Below, piece by piece: positions 15,560-23,989 of a DNA stretch of 64,000 nucleotides. The DNA comes from Chloroflexota bacterium (GTDB lineage Bacteria > Chloroflexota > Anaerolineae > Caldilineales > Caldilineaceae). A program made the translations under genes and the position numbers. Every line of letters starts with the position of its first letter. Positions within the stretch are counted from its first letter, which is position 1. The stretch lies in NCBI GenBank assembly GCA_018969295.1, contig JAGWYN010000012.1, positions 1 through 64,000 of the forward strand. The letters are read 5' to 3'. The notes under the pieces are model-generated. The model searched no databases, was not told the DNA's origin, and saw only the letters and a list, made by a program, of their open reading frames with translations.

Positions 15560-16408
15560 ATGGGGGAGAGCACGGGGGAGAGCACGGGGGAGAGGGGTGA
15601 CGGCGTTCTGTATGTGCAGAAGGGGCCGGCGACGATGACCGAGATGAGCAGCCACGATCTGGCGCGGGCGCGTGAGCAGACCGATGTCGTGCTGCTCCCT
15701 TTTGGGGCGCTCGAAGCGCACGGGGATCATCTGCCGTTGGGGACGGACAGCATGGAGGCGCGTGAAATTTGTCGGCGGGCGGCGTTGAGGCTGGCGGACA
15801 GCGGCTGTCCGGTGGTGATCGGGCCGGTGATTCCGTTTGGGACCTCCAACTTTCATCTGGGCTATCCGGGCACGGTCTCGCTCAAGCCGGAGACGTTGAT
15901 TGCGTTGAGCCGTGACGTCTGTTTGAGCCTGTATCAGAGTGGGTTTCGGCGTTTTGTCTTTGTGCACGGGCACGACGGCAGCCTGCCGTCGATGATGGTG
16001 GCGGCGCAGATTCTGGTGGAGGAGACGCCTGCTGCCGAGGCGATGGTGCTCAACTGGCTGACGCCGTTGAGCAAGGTATACAGCACGATCCAGGTTTCCA
16101 AAGCGAGCGAGGGGCATGGGGGCGAAGGGGAGACGGCGCGGCTGCTGGTGACGCACCCGGAGCTGGTGCATCCTGAGCGCAGCGAGCCCTTTCACATTGC
16201 GAGCGAGCAGATGCGCAAGCTGCAGGGGCCGGAGCACATCAAGACGGGCGGGGCCATTTTTTACAGCACGCGCAAGTATCCGAACTACTACATTGGCACG
16301 CCCGGTCTGGCGCGTGCGGAGACGGGGGAGAAGGGGTATGCGGTGATTGTGGAGTGGATCTGTGCGGTGATCCGGCGGGATCTCTTCGGGGGGGTTGTGG
16401 TACCCTAG
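15560..16408 (+). CDS. Creatininase family amidohydrolase
   Basis: A 282-aa metal-dependent amidohydrolase of the creatininase/MftE family. Metal-ligand motifs are GALEAHGDHLPLGTDSMEA (Glu, His and Asp) near residue 50, FVHGHDGSLPSM near residue 135 and the late Glu/His region SEGHGGEGETARL near residue 180. Members open cyclic amides (creatinine) or cleave small amides. ATG 15560 follows a GGGGAG ribosome site by about 5 nt. The first residues repeat GEST because the DNA carries about three near-copies of a GGGGGAGAGCAC unit, so a later start such as ATG 15635 or 15644 is possible. It is divergent from the RidA operon and probably serves the same pathway. Confidence 0.85.
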   Translation: MGESTGESTGERGDGVLYVQKGPATMTEMSSHDLARAREQTDVVLLPFGALEAHGDHLPLGTDSMEAREICRRAALRLADSGCPVVIGPVIPFGTSNFHLGYPGTVSLKPETLIALSRDVCLSLYQSGFRRFVFVHGHDGSLPSMMVAAQILVEETPAAEAMVLNWLTPLSKVYSTIQVSKASEGHGGEGETARLLVTHPELVHPERSEPFHIASEQMRKLQGPEHIKTGGAIFYSTRKYPNYYIGTPGLARAETGEKGYAVIVEWICAVIRRDLFGGVVVP

Positions 16409-16464
16409 AAGGGAGTGCGGGGGAGTAAGGGATGGTGGGGCGCGGTCCCAAGGAGAGAGGGGCG

Positions 16465-17760
16465 ATGTTGTTTCAAAGGGCGAGATTGGGGGAGACGGCT
16501 GCGGCGTTGCGCGAGGGAGTGTTGGACTTGCACGTCTACGTAGAGGCTGTCTGTGACCGCATCGAGGCGGTCGACGGTCTGGTGCAGGCATTTTTGCCCG
16601 AGGCTGAACGGCGTCGTCGTCTGCACAGTGCTGCCGACGACCTGTTGGCGACATTTCCGGTGCCGGAGGAGAGGCCTGTGCTGTTTGGGGTGGCTGCGGG
16701 GATCAAAGACATTTTTCATGTCAAGGAGTTTCTGACGCGGGGGGGCAGCACGCTGCCTCCGGAGCGTTTGACTGGCCCGGAGGCGGTCAGTGTGCGGCGT
16801 CTGCGCGATGCGGGGGGGCTGGTGGCGGGCAAGACGGTGACCACGGAATTTGCCTATTTCGAGCCGGGTCCGACCGCCAATCCGCACAACCTGGCCCACA
16901 CTCCTGGCGGGTCGAGCAGCGGGTCGGCGGCGGCGGTTGCGGCGGGGCTCTGTCCGTTGGCTTTTGGCACGCAGACGATCGGCTCGGTGATTCGGCCGGC
17001 GGCCTTTTGTGGGGTGGTCGGTTTCAAGCCGACGTTGCAGCGCATTCCGACAGCGGGGCTGCTTTATTTTTCGCGTACGGTCGACCAGGTGGGTCTGTTT
17101 ACGCAGGATGTTGCGGGCATGGCGTTGGCGGCTTCGGCGCTCTGCGACGACTGGGAGGAGGTCACCCTGAGTGCCGACGACCTTCCGGTGTTGGGGGTGG
17201 CGGACGGGCCCTATTTGCGTCAGGCGGCGCCGGAGGCGCTGGCGCTGTTTCGGCGTCAGCTGGCGCGGTTGGAGGCAGAGGGGTACACCCTCTGGCATGT
17301 GCCGACGCTGCTCGACATCGAGGCGTTGAACCGTTGGCATCGTCGTCTGGTCTTTGCCGAGTTTGCGCGCGAGCATGCGCAGCTGTATGCGGACTTTGGG
17401 GAGCGCTACCGTCCGCGCACGGCGGAGATTGTGCGGGCGGGGCAGCAGGTCAGCGACGGCGAGCTGGCGGATCTGCGGGGGGCCTGTCTGGGGTTGCGTG
17501 ACAGCTTGGAGAAACAGATGCAGCAGGCGGGGATCGACCTTTGGGTGGCGCCGGCGGCTTTGGGGCCGGCGCCGGCGGGTTTGGAGATGACGGGCGATCC
17601 CAACATGAACCTGCCCTGGACGACGGTTGGTTTTCCGGCCTTGACCGTGCCGGCGGGGGGGGTGCGGGGGTTGCCGGTCGGTCTGCAGCTGGTGGCGCGC
17701 TTCAGCGACGACGAGCTGCTGCTGGCCTGGGCGGAAGAAATTGCGACGATTGTGGCGTAA
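16465..17760 (+). CDS. Amidase signature (AS) family hydrolase
   Basis: A 431-aa amidase that hydrolyses a carboxamide to acid and ammonia. The Ser-Ser-Lys triad is visible: Lys in AAGIKDIFHV, the cis-Ser in the Gly/Ser-rich signature GGSSSGSAAAV, and the nucleophilic Ser in TIGSVIRPAAF. ATG 16465 is chosen over ATG 16432 because AGGAGAG lies 7 nt upstream. Its order after the creatininase gene (56-nt gap, same strand) suggests consecutive amide hydrolysis steps. The queA start follows after 3 nt, probably cotranscription rather than shared function. Confidence 0.9.
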   Translation: MLFQRARLGETAAALREGVLDLHVYVEAVCDRIEAVDGLVQAFLPEAERRRRLHSAADDLLATFPVPEERPVLFGVAAGIKDIFHVKEFLTRGGSTLPPERLTGPEAVSVRRLRDAGGLVAGKTVTTEFAYFEPGPTANPHNLAHTPGGSSSGSAAAVAAGLCPLAFGTQTIGSVIRPAAFCGVVGFKPTLQRIPTAGLLYFSRTVDQVGLFTQDVAGMALAASALCDDWEEVTLSADDLPVLGVADGPYLRQAAPEALALFRRQLARLEAEGYTLWHVPTLLDIEALNRWHRRLVFAEFAREHAQLYADFGERYRPRTAEIVRAGQQVSDGELADLRGACLGLRDSLEKQMQQAGIDLWVAPAALGPAPAGLEMTGDPNMNLPWTTVGFPALTVPAGGVRGLPVGLQLVARFSDDELLLAWAEEIATIVA

Positions 17761-17763
17761 GCG

Positions 17764-18846
17764 ATGGAAACTTCTCTGTTTGACTATCTGTTGCCGCCGG
17801 GGGTGATCGCCCAACAGCCAGCGGAGCCGCGCGACAGCAGTCGGCTGCTGGTTTTGGATCGGGCCAGCGGGCGGGTAGTGCACTGTTATTTTCGGGACCT
17901 GGGCAGCTTTTTGCGGCCGGGCGACCTGTTGGTGGGGAACGACAGCCGTGTGATCCCGGCGCGGTTGCGGGCGCGCAAAGCGACTGGGGGGGAAGTGGAG
18001 CTCTTTTTGCTGCGGGCGCGCGGGGGAGAGGGTCGGTTGTGGGAGTGTCTGGTGCGTGGCCGCGGGCTGGGCGTGGGGGTGCGGGTGGCAGTGGGCGCGT
18101 TGGCGGCCACTGTGGTTGCGGTGGGCCCGACGGGGGTACGGCTGGTCGAGTTCAGCGAGCCGGTGCATCCTTCTGCTCAGGAATTGGGAGAAGTGCCGCT
18201 GCCGCCGTACATCACGGCGTATACGGGGGATCGCGAGCGTTATCAGACGGTTTACAGCAGGGCGGAGGGCAGTGTGGCGGCGCCGACGGCCGGGCTGCAC
18301 TTCACACCGGCGCTGCTGGGGGCGCTGCGGGAAGAGGGGGTTGCCTTCGACACGGTGACGCTGCACGTCGGGCTGGACACCTTCAAGCCGATCGAAAGCG
18401 AGCGGGTGGAGGCGCATCCGATCCACAGCGAGTGGGCTGAACTGAGTGTGGCCACGGCGCGGCGGGTCAACGAGACCACGCTGGCGCGGGGGCGGGTGGT
18501 GGCGGTCGGGACGACCACGGTGCGCACGTTGGAGTGGGGGGCGACGGGCGCACAGGGGCTCGATCCTGCTGGCGTGGAGTCCTGTCCTTGGCAGCGGGTT
18601 GCTGCGTTTGGGGGGGAGGTCGACCTCTTCATCTATCCGGGCTATCGATTTCGGGCGGTGGATGCGCTGATCACCAACTTTCATCTGCCGCGTTCGAGCC
18701 TGCTGCTGTTGGTGAGTGCCTTTATCGCCCAGAAACACCGGGAGGACCTTGACGCTGGCCGGCGCATTCTGCTGGACACCTACGCCCAGGCGATCGAGGC
18801 GGGGTATCGGTTTTTTTCGTTTGGGGATGCGATGTTGATTGTGTGA
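17764..18846 (+). CDS. queA: tRNA preQ1(34) S-adenosylmethionine ribosyltransferase-isomerase QueA
   Basis: A 360-aa QueA enzyme, which transfers and isomerises the ribosyl moiety of SAM onto 7-aminomethyl-7-deazaguanine at the wobble position of tRNA during queuosine synthesis. The N-terminus FDYLLPPGVIAQQPAEPRDSSRLLVLDR is diagnostic. Also present are YQTVYSRAEGSVAAPTAGLHFT, VTLHVGLDTFKPI and the C-terminal TNFHLPRSSLLLLVSAFI. Length is normal. It ends just before a strong terminator at 18887, so the creatininase-amidase-queA run is closed there. Confidence 0.96.
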   Translation: METSLFDYLLPPGVIAQQPAEPRDSSRLLVLDRASGRVVHCYFRDLGSFLRPGDLLVGNDSRVIPARLRARKATGGEVELFLLRARGGEGRLWECLVRGRGLGVGVRVAVGALAATVVAVGPTGVRLVEFSEPVHPSAQELGEVPLPPYITAYTGDRERYQTVYSRAEGSVAAPTAGLHFTPALLGALREEGVAFDTVTLHVGLDTFKPIESERVEAHPIHSEWAELSVATARRVNETTLARGRVVAVGTTTVRTLEWGATGAQGLDPAGVESCPWQRVAAFGGEVDLFIYPGYRFRAVDALITNFHLPRSSLLLLVSAFIAQKHREDLDAGRRILLDTYAQAIEAGYRFFSFGDAMLIV

Positions 18847-18886
18847 CGAGGGGGCAGCGGTGCGGTCTGTGCTTGGGGGCAAGAGG

Positions 18887-18914
18887 CGGTGCGGGTACAC
18901 CCGCACCGTTTTTT
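18887..18914 (+). terminator. Rho-independent terminator after queA
   Basis: CGGTGCGGGT (18887-18896) and ACCCGCACCG (18899-18908) form a perfect GC-rich stem, realistically nine pairs closing a TACA loop, followed immediately by TTTTTT (18909-18914). The T-run overlaps the end of the convergent kelch gene. Confidence 0.9.
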
Positions 18915-21288
18915 ATTGGACGACCATCGGCAGGTAGAGGGCTTCTGGGGGAGCCTGGGGGGGGTGTCGGGCTACGAACAGGGTATTGCTGGCGGCGCCG
19001 TCGACGAAGAGTGTGGCGAGGACGGGGCCGTTCAGGAAGAGGGGTCTGTCGAGGAGGTTGGGGGTGGTGAGGGTTCTGTTGTGGGGGGCTGCAGCCAGCC
19101 CTGGCCAGAGCAGCTGTTCGTTGTCGAGGGAACGCAGCTGGAGCAGCGGGTGGTTGCTGGGGGAGGGGCTCCCGGCTGAGGAAAAGCCATCTCCGGTGAT
19201 TTGGACGGCAGCGGTGAGATAGAGGGCAGCGGTGAGGGTGGGGGCTGTCTGGGAGGTGGGGGGAATCCAGGAGCGTACCTCGTCGAGTTCGTTGAAAAAA
19301 TCGGCTGTGCCGCCGGCGATCAAGAGGGTGCCGTCGAGGCGCAGGGTGGCGCTGTGTCCGATCCGTCCGTTTGTGGAGGGGGGCAGGGTTTGCCAGCGAT
19401 TCTGGGCGGGGTGATAGTGTTCGGTGGTGGCGGCCAGGCCGCTGTTGTTTTCGCCGCCGTCGACGAGCACGGTGCCGTCGGGGAGGAGGCGGGCGAGGTG
19501 GTGGAGCCGCGGCGTCTCCAGGGGGGCAGCTGGGCTCCAGGTCAGGGTTGTGGGGTCGAAGCGTTCGGTGCTGGCCAGGACGGTGTAGGTTTCGTCGGTG
19601 GGGTCGACGCCGCCGGCGACGAGCACGCTGCCGTCGGGGAGCAGGGTGGCGCTGTGTCCTCTGCGCAGCGTCTGCATGGGGGCAGTCTGGCTCCAGCGGT
19701 CTGTCTGCGGGTCGTAGAGTTCGGCTGCGGTGGGGGCGGTCAGCCCTGTTCCGACGCCGCCGACGACGAGCAGGCGCCCGTCGGGGAGGAGGGTGGCGCT
19801 GTGTTCGCTGCGCGGCCAAAGGGGGGAGGCGCTGTCGGTCCAGGTTTGGGCTGCGGGGTCAAACTGTTCGGCGCTGGTGGTGGCTGCATTCTGGCTGCCA
19901 TCCGTCCTGAGATCGCCGCCGACGACGAGCAGGTGGCCGGTGGGGAGGAGGGTAGCGCTGTGGCCGGAGCGGGCTTTTTGCAGCGGCGGTGTGGTCTGCC
20001 AGAGCTGCAGGGCAGGGGAATAGCGTTCGGTGCTGGCCAGCGGCACGCCGCCGGCGATGCCGCCGGTTACGAGCAGGCTGCCGTCGGGGAGCAGGGTCGC
20101 TGTATGGTTGTAGCGTGGCTGCTGCAGGGAATCGGTCGGCTGCCAGCGGGTACCGACGAGGCGTTCGCTGCTGCTTAGCGGCGTATAGGAGGCCACGCCG
20201 CCGGCGACGAGCAGGCTGCCGTCGGGGAGCAGGGTGGTGCTGTGGTTGCGGCGCGGCGTGTTCAGGGCGGGGCCATTTTGCCAGCTGCCGGTGGGGGGGA
20301 GGATCTGTTCTGCGGTGCTGCCGACCACCAGGAGGATACCGCCGGGGAGGAGGGTGGCGGTGTGTTCGCCCTGGGGGGAAGCCAGGGGGGGGGCAGCGGC
20401 CCATTGGGGGGCTGTGGGCTCCAGGACTTCGATCGACGCCAGGGGGGCGGGTCCCTTGCCGCCGACGACGACCAGGGTGCCGTCGGGGCGCAGGGTAGCG
20501 CTGTGGTGGGAGCGTGCGGCGGCGAGGGAAGGGCCGGTGGCAGAGCCTTGTGTCCAGTCGAGGAATTCCACGTTGGGCAGGGGCTCCAGGGTGTTCTGTC
20601 CGCCGACGACGACCAGGCTGCCGTCGGGGCGCAGGGTGGTGGTGTGGTCGCAGCGTGGGGTTTGCAGCGTGAAGCTGGCGGGCTGCCAGGCGGATGCCTC
20701 GAACCGTTCGAGGCTGTTCAGGGCTCCTGCGGTGTCGCAGCCGCCGATCACGACGACACTGCCATCGGGGAGGAGGGTGGCGGTGTGGCGGCTGCGTGCG
20801 GTGGTGAGCGGTGCCACCACTTCCCAGCGATCCTGCTCTGGGTGGTAGCGTTCGACGCTGGCGAGGGGGGAGCCTTCTGGGTCGACGCCGCCGGCGACGA
20901 GCAGGCTGCCGTCGGGGAGGAGGGTGGCGCTGTGGTGGCTGCGTGCGAATGTCAGGCTGGCGGCAGCGCGCCACTCGTCCGTCAGCGGGTGGTAGCGTTC
21001 GACGCTGGCGAGGGGGGTGCCCTCTGGGGTGAGGCCGCCGGCGACGAGCAGGCTGCCGTCGGGGAGGAGGGTGGCGCTGTGGTAGCTGCGCGGCACGGCC
21101 AGTGCGGGTCCTGTCTGGCTTTGCACCGAAGCGAGTGTATAGAAAGAGACGGCTGTGCTGCCGACGACCAGGACACGGCCGTCCAGCAGCAAGGTTGCGG
21201 TCTGGCCGGAAAGGGAATTGGGCAGGAAGGCTGTCCAGAAGGCGATTGTGGAGAAAAACGTAGCCAGGAGCAGGGTGAGGGAAGACAT
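18913..21288 (-). CDS. Secreted kelch-repeat surface protein with YLPMV tail
   Basis: A 791-aa exported protein. Residues about 1-28 look like a signal peptide (hydrophobic LTLLLATFFSTIAFWTAFL). Then come 14 repeats of about 50 residues, each centred on HSATLLPDGSLLVAGG (the first is degenerate). They form kelch beta-blades, enough for two seven-bladed propellers. A C-terminal beta-sandwich-like region of about 130 residues recalls the E-set domain of galactose-oxidase-like proteins. The protein ends ALYLPMVVQ, a tail also seen in the FG-GAP protein at 24964. ATG 21288 is chosen because residues of the frame upstream of it lack secretory character and overlap the methyltransferase gene. No copper-oxidase catalytic residues are evident. 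Carbohydrate binding or a surface role is likely. Confidence 0.85.
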   Translation of the reverse strand: MSSLTLLLATFFSTIAFWTAFLPNSLSGQTATLLLDGRVLVVGSTAVSFYTLASVQSQTGPALAVPRSYHSATLLPDGSLLVAGGLTPEGTPLASVERYHPLTDEWRAAASLTFARSHHSATLLPDGSLLVAGGVDPEGSPLASVERYHPEQDRWEVVAPLTTARSRHTATLLPDGSVVVIGGCDTAGALNSLERFEASAWQPASFTLQTPRCDHTTTLRPDGSLVVVGGQNTLEPLPNVEFLDWTQGSATGPSLAAARSHHSATLRPDGTLVVVGGKGPAPLASIEVLEPTAPQWAAAPPLASPQGEHTATLLPGGILLVVGSTAEQILPPTGSWQNGPALNTPRRNHSTTLLPDGSLLVAGGVASYTPLSSSERLVGTRWQPTDSLQQPRYNHTATLLPDGSLLVTGGIAGGVPLASTERYSPALQLWQTTPPLQKARSGHSATLLPTGHLLVVGGDLRTDGSQNAATTSAEQFDPAAQTWTDSASPLWPRSEHSATLLPDGRLLVVGGVGTGLTAPTAAELYDPQTDRWSQTAPMQTLRRGHSATLLPDGSVLVAGGVDPTDETYTVLASTERFDPTTLTWSPAAPLETPRLHHLARLLPDGTVLVDGGENNSGLAATTEHYHPAQNRWQTLPPSTNGRIGHSATLRLDGTLLIAGGTADFFNELDEVRSWIPPTSQTAPTLTAALYLTAAVQITGDGFSSAGSPSPSNHPLLQLRSLDNEQLLWPGLAAAPHNRTLTTPNLLDRPLFLNGPVLATLFVDGAASNTLFVARHPPQAPPEALYLPMVVQ

Positions 21289-21289
21289 C

Positions 21290-21961
21290 TCAGCCTCCAG
21301 TGGTGGTGGGGGGGAGTGCAGGGCAGTGGCGCAGGGCGAAGGCGGCGATCCCGAAGGCGACCGCCACATTGAGGGACTGTTTGCGGCCCGCCATTGGGAT
21401 GGAGAGCATCTCTGTGCACAGGGCCAGCAGGTCGGGGTCGATGCCGGCCACTTCGCTGCCGAGCACCAGGACGAGGGGGTCGGGCAGAGGGGGGGCTGCA
21501 AAGATTGAGCGCACGGGCAGGGGGGCTGGGTGGGTTCGTTCGAGTGCCCACAGGGTATGGCCAGCGGTTTGGAGCTGTTGGGCCAGCAGCAGAGCGTTGC
21601 GGTGGTGGCTCCAGGGGACGGACATTTCGGCGCCCAAAGCGGTTTTGGTCAATTTGGGGTGGTGTGGGGTGGGGGTGACCCCGCAGAGATAGAGGTGGCT
21701 CAGCCCGGCCCCATCGGCGCTGCGAAAGATCGAGCCTGTATTGAAGGTGCTGCGCACGTTGTCGACCAGGGCGGCCAGCTGTCTGCTGGGGGGTGGGGCG
21801 GGTTTGCTGGGCGATTCCAGCGGGGCTGCGGGCAAAGTGTGGCGCAGCACCGTCTGGCCGCCGCACCAGGGGCAGCGGTGGCTGGCCAGCTCTCCGGCAG
21901 CTGCTGGAAAGCGGAAGCGGCAGCTCTGCTCTGTGCATTCGCAGATTTCGTAGGTGCTCAT
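21290..21961 (-). CDS. TrmH/SpoU-family RNA methyltransferase with N-terminal zinc-ribbon-like segment
   Basis: A 223-aa SPOUT-class 2'-O-methyltransferase for tRNA or rRNA. The three knot motifs are clear: VRSTFNTGSIFRSADG (motif 1, about residue 70), LVLVLGSEVAGID (motif 2) and SIPMAGRKQSLNVAVAFGI (motif 3). The N-terminus has CEC and CPWCGG cysteines (residues 8-36) that look like a small zinc ribbon, not usual for the core family. It lies one nucleotide from the kelch gene and overlaps the HD-domain gene end by 4 nt. The target nucleotide is unknown. Confidence 0.9.
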   Translation of the reverse strand: MSTYEICECTEQSCRFRFPAAAGELASHRCPWCGGQTVLRHTLPAAPLESPSKPAPPPSRQLAALVDNVRSTFNTGSIFRSADGAGLSHLYLCGVTPTPHHPKLTKTALGAEMSVPWSHHRNALLLAQQLQTAGHTLWALERTHPAPLPVRSIFAAPPLPDPLVLVLGSEVAGIDPDLLALCTEMLSIPMAGRKQSLNVAVAFGIAAFALRHCPALPPTTTGG

Positions 21962-22569
21962 CGGTCTGGGGGGGGGTGGATCAGCCCGCGTGCGACGGCG
22001 TCTTCGAGGAGGGCCTGGACATACTCCCAGAGGAGGGCGGAGCCGGCGCCGATCGGTGCGAGACGGTGGTAGATGGCAGCCAGGTCGACGCCGGGGGTGC
22101 GCCAGGTTCCGCCGTCGTTCGCATAGTTTTGGAGTGTAGGCATCAGGCGGTCGAGTGCCACTGCAAAGCGGGCTTCTGGGCTCTGGCCGGCTTCGAACTC
22201 TTCCCAGAGTGTGCGCAGCTGGTTATTTTGGTCGGGGGGGAGCAGTCCAAAGAGGCGGGTGGCGGCTGCCTGTTCTCGTTCGGCTTTGTCCTGATTGGCG
22301 TGCAGGTCGTAGGCAAAGGTATCGCCGGCGTCGATTTCGACGAGGTCGTGGACGAGCAGCAGCTCGATGGTGTGGGCCCGGTCGATCGGGCTGTTGGCAT
22401 ATTCGGCGAGGAGCAGGGCCATCATGGCGAGTTGCCAGGAATGTTCTGCGCTGTTTTCGCGGCGGTCGCTGCCGACGGGGGTGGTGCGGCGGAGGATCTG
22501 TTTCAGTTTTTCGGTTTCCAGAAGGAAAGCCAGCTGTTCGTGTAGCCGATTTTGCGCTGTGGCGGACAT
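21958..22569 (-). CDS. HD-domain phosphohydrolase (YfbR/HDDC2-like 5'-deoxynucleotidase)
   Basis: A 203-aa HD-superfamily protein. The metal-binding pattern is NSAEHSWQLAMMA (His), LLLVHDLVEIDAGDT (HD) and a downstream Asp in VALDRLMPTLQN. The HDDC2/YfbR group dephosphorylates deoxynucleoside 5'-monophosphates. ATG 22569 starts MSATAQNRLHEQLAFL, typical for the family; an in-frame ATG 29 codons upstream is less likely. A TACAAT -10-like box on the minus strand lies at 22652-22647. It overlaps the TrmH-family gene by 4 nt (ATGA type), so the three minus-strand genes to 18913 form one transcript. Confidence 0.88.
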   Translation of the reverse strand: MSATAQNRLHEQLAFLLETEKLKQILRRTTPVGSDRRENSAEHSWQLAMMALLLAEYANSPIDRAHTIELLLVHDLVEIDAGDTFAYDLHANQDKAEREQAAATRLFGLLPPDQNNQLRTLWEEFEAGQSPEARFAVALDRLMPTLQNYANDGGTWRTPGVDLAAIYHRLAPIGAGSALLWEYVQALLEDAVARGLIHPPPDR

Positions 22570-22809
22570 GGTCTTTGTTCTCTTTTTGCTCTGAAAAAGC
22601 AGTGAGCGGGGCTGGAGGCAGCAAGGGTTCCAGCGTTGTGGGTTGTATTGTAGCACAGCCTCTTTTTTGTGGTGGCGGTGACAGTCTGCGGGTGCGGTTC
22701 AGGGGGGGCTTTGCTGTCGGCGGAGCCGATCGTCGGTTTGGGCAGATCGGCGGGGAACAGGCTACAATGGGGTAGAGAAGAGGTCAAGGAGAGAAAAGAG
22801 GATGAGACA

Positions 22810-23928
22810 GTGAGCGTGATTCGGTTGCCCGGGCTGGTTGACGCGCATGTTCACCTGCGCGAGCCAGGCTACGAATACAAGGAAGATTTTACCAGTGGGA
22901 CCCGAGCGGCGTTGGCTGGCGGGATTGTGGCGGTGTTGGACATGCCCAACAGCCACCCGCCGACATCGACGCCGGAGCGGCTGGCAGACAAAGCCCGACG
23001 TGCGGCAGCCAAGGCTGTTTGTGATGTCGGGCTTTTTGTTGGGGCAACCCAGACTGAGCAGGACGGCTATCTGTCGGCTGCGACCCAGGCCTGCGGGCTC
23101 AAGATCTATGTCAACGACACATTTGGCAGCCTGCGCATCGACACATTGGCGCTCCTGCACCGGCTTTTTCGGGGCTGGGCGGAGCGGGCGGAGGGGGTCG
23201 GCTATCGGATGAGGGGGGCGGCGCAGGGGTTGGGTCCGATCACGGTGCATGCTGAGGAGCTGATGGTGCCGGCCTGTCTGGCGTTGAGCCAGCTGTATGG
23301 GACGCCTTTGCACATTGCCCATGTCAGTCGGCGCAGCGAGATCGAGCTGATCCGTGCGGCCAAGGAGCGGGGGGGGCTGGTGAGCTGTGAGGTGACGCCG
23401 CATCATCTTTTTCTTTCGAGCGAAGACCTGCCGCGGCTGGGCGTGCGCGGGGACATGCGTCCGCGGCTGGCGACCCCCGACGACGTTGCTGCGCTCTGGG
23501 AGCATCTGGAGGCGGTCGATCTGTTTGCGACCGACCATGCTCCGCATACGTTGGCGGAAAAAGAGGGTGTCGCGCTTTCGGCGGCGCCGCCTGGGGTTCC
23601 GGGGCTGGAGACGATGTTGCCGTTGCTGCTGACTGCGGTGCACGACGGGCGGCTGGACGTTGGGGACATCGTGGCGCGCTGTGCGCACAACCCGCGGCGG
23701 ATCTACGGGTTGCCGGAAGCGCCGGAGAGCTGGGTTGACGTCGATGTGGATGCGTCCTGGGAGCTGGCCAATAGCGGGCTGCAGACCCGTGTGGGCTGGA
23801 CGCCGTTTGCCGGGCAGCGGGTCTACGGGCGTGTGGAGCAGGTCGTGCTGCGCGGCCAGGTCGTCTACGCAGGGGGTCAAATCCTGGCAGCGCCTGGCAG
23901 CGGCAGGGTCTTGTTTGTAGAGGGGTGA
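22810..23928 (+). CDS. pyrC: Dihydroorotase, CAD-type
   Basis: A 372-aa enzyme of pyrimidine synthesis, which cyclises carbamoyl-aspartate to dihydroorotate. Metal ligands are in LVDAHVHLREPG (residues about 8-19), the carbamylated Lys in CGLKIYVNDTFG, His in TVHAEE and IAHVSRRSE, and Asp in FATDHAPHTLAEK. It resembles the dihydroorotase domain of animal CAD unusually closely, for example PGLETMLPLLLTAV, HNPRRIYGLPE and GWTPFAGQRVYG, and has the short CAD-type length. A GTG start at 22810 is chosen because the PGLVDAHVH strand must be near the N-terminus and GAGGA lies about 7 nt upstream. A weak promoter, TTGGGC (22738)/TACAAT (22763-22768), precedes it. pyrB follows after 61 nt. Confidence 0.92.
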   Translation: MSVIRLPGLVDAHVHLREPGYEYKEDFTSGTRAALAGGIVAVLDMPNSHPPTSTPERLADKARRAAAKAVCDVGLFVGATQTEQDGYLSAATQACGLKIYVNDTFGSLRIDTLALLHRLFRGWAERAEGVGYRMRGAAQGLGPITVHAEELMVPACLALSQLYGTPLHIAHVSRRSEIELIRAAKERGGLVSCEVTPHHLFLSSEDLPRLGVRGDMRPRLATPDDVAALWEHLEAVDLFATDHAPHTLAEKEGVALSAAPPGVPGLETMLPLLLTAVHDGRLDVGDIVARCAHNPRRIYGLPEAPESWVDVDVDASWELANSGLQTRVGWTPFAGQRVYGRVEQVVLRGQVVYAGGQILAAPGSGRVLFVEG

Positions 23929-23989
23929 GCAGGCCGCCCTGCGGGGGACTTGTTCTCAGACATTCAGAAATCGAAGAGGAGCAGTTTTT

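Noticed and set aside
18960..21290. Regularly spaced DNA repeats resembling an array or satellite
   Set aside because: The spacing of about 150-170 bp follows the kelch blades in frame; it is coding repetition, not a CRISPR array.
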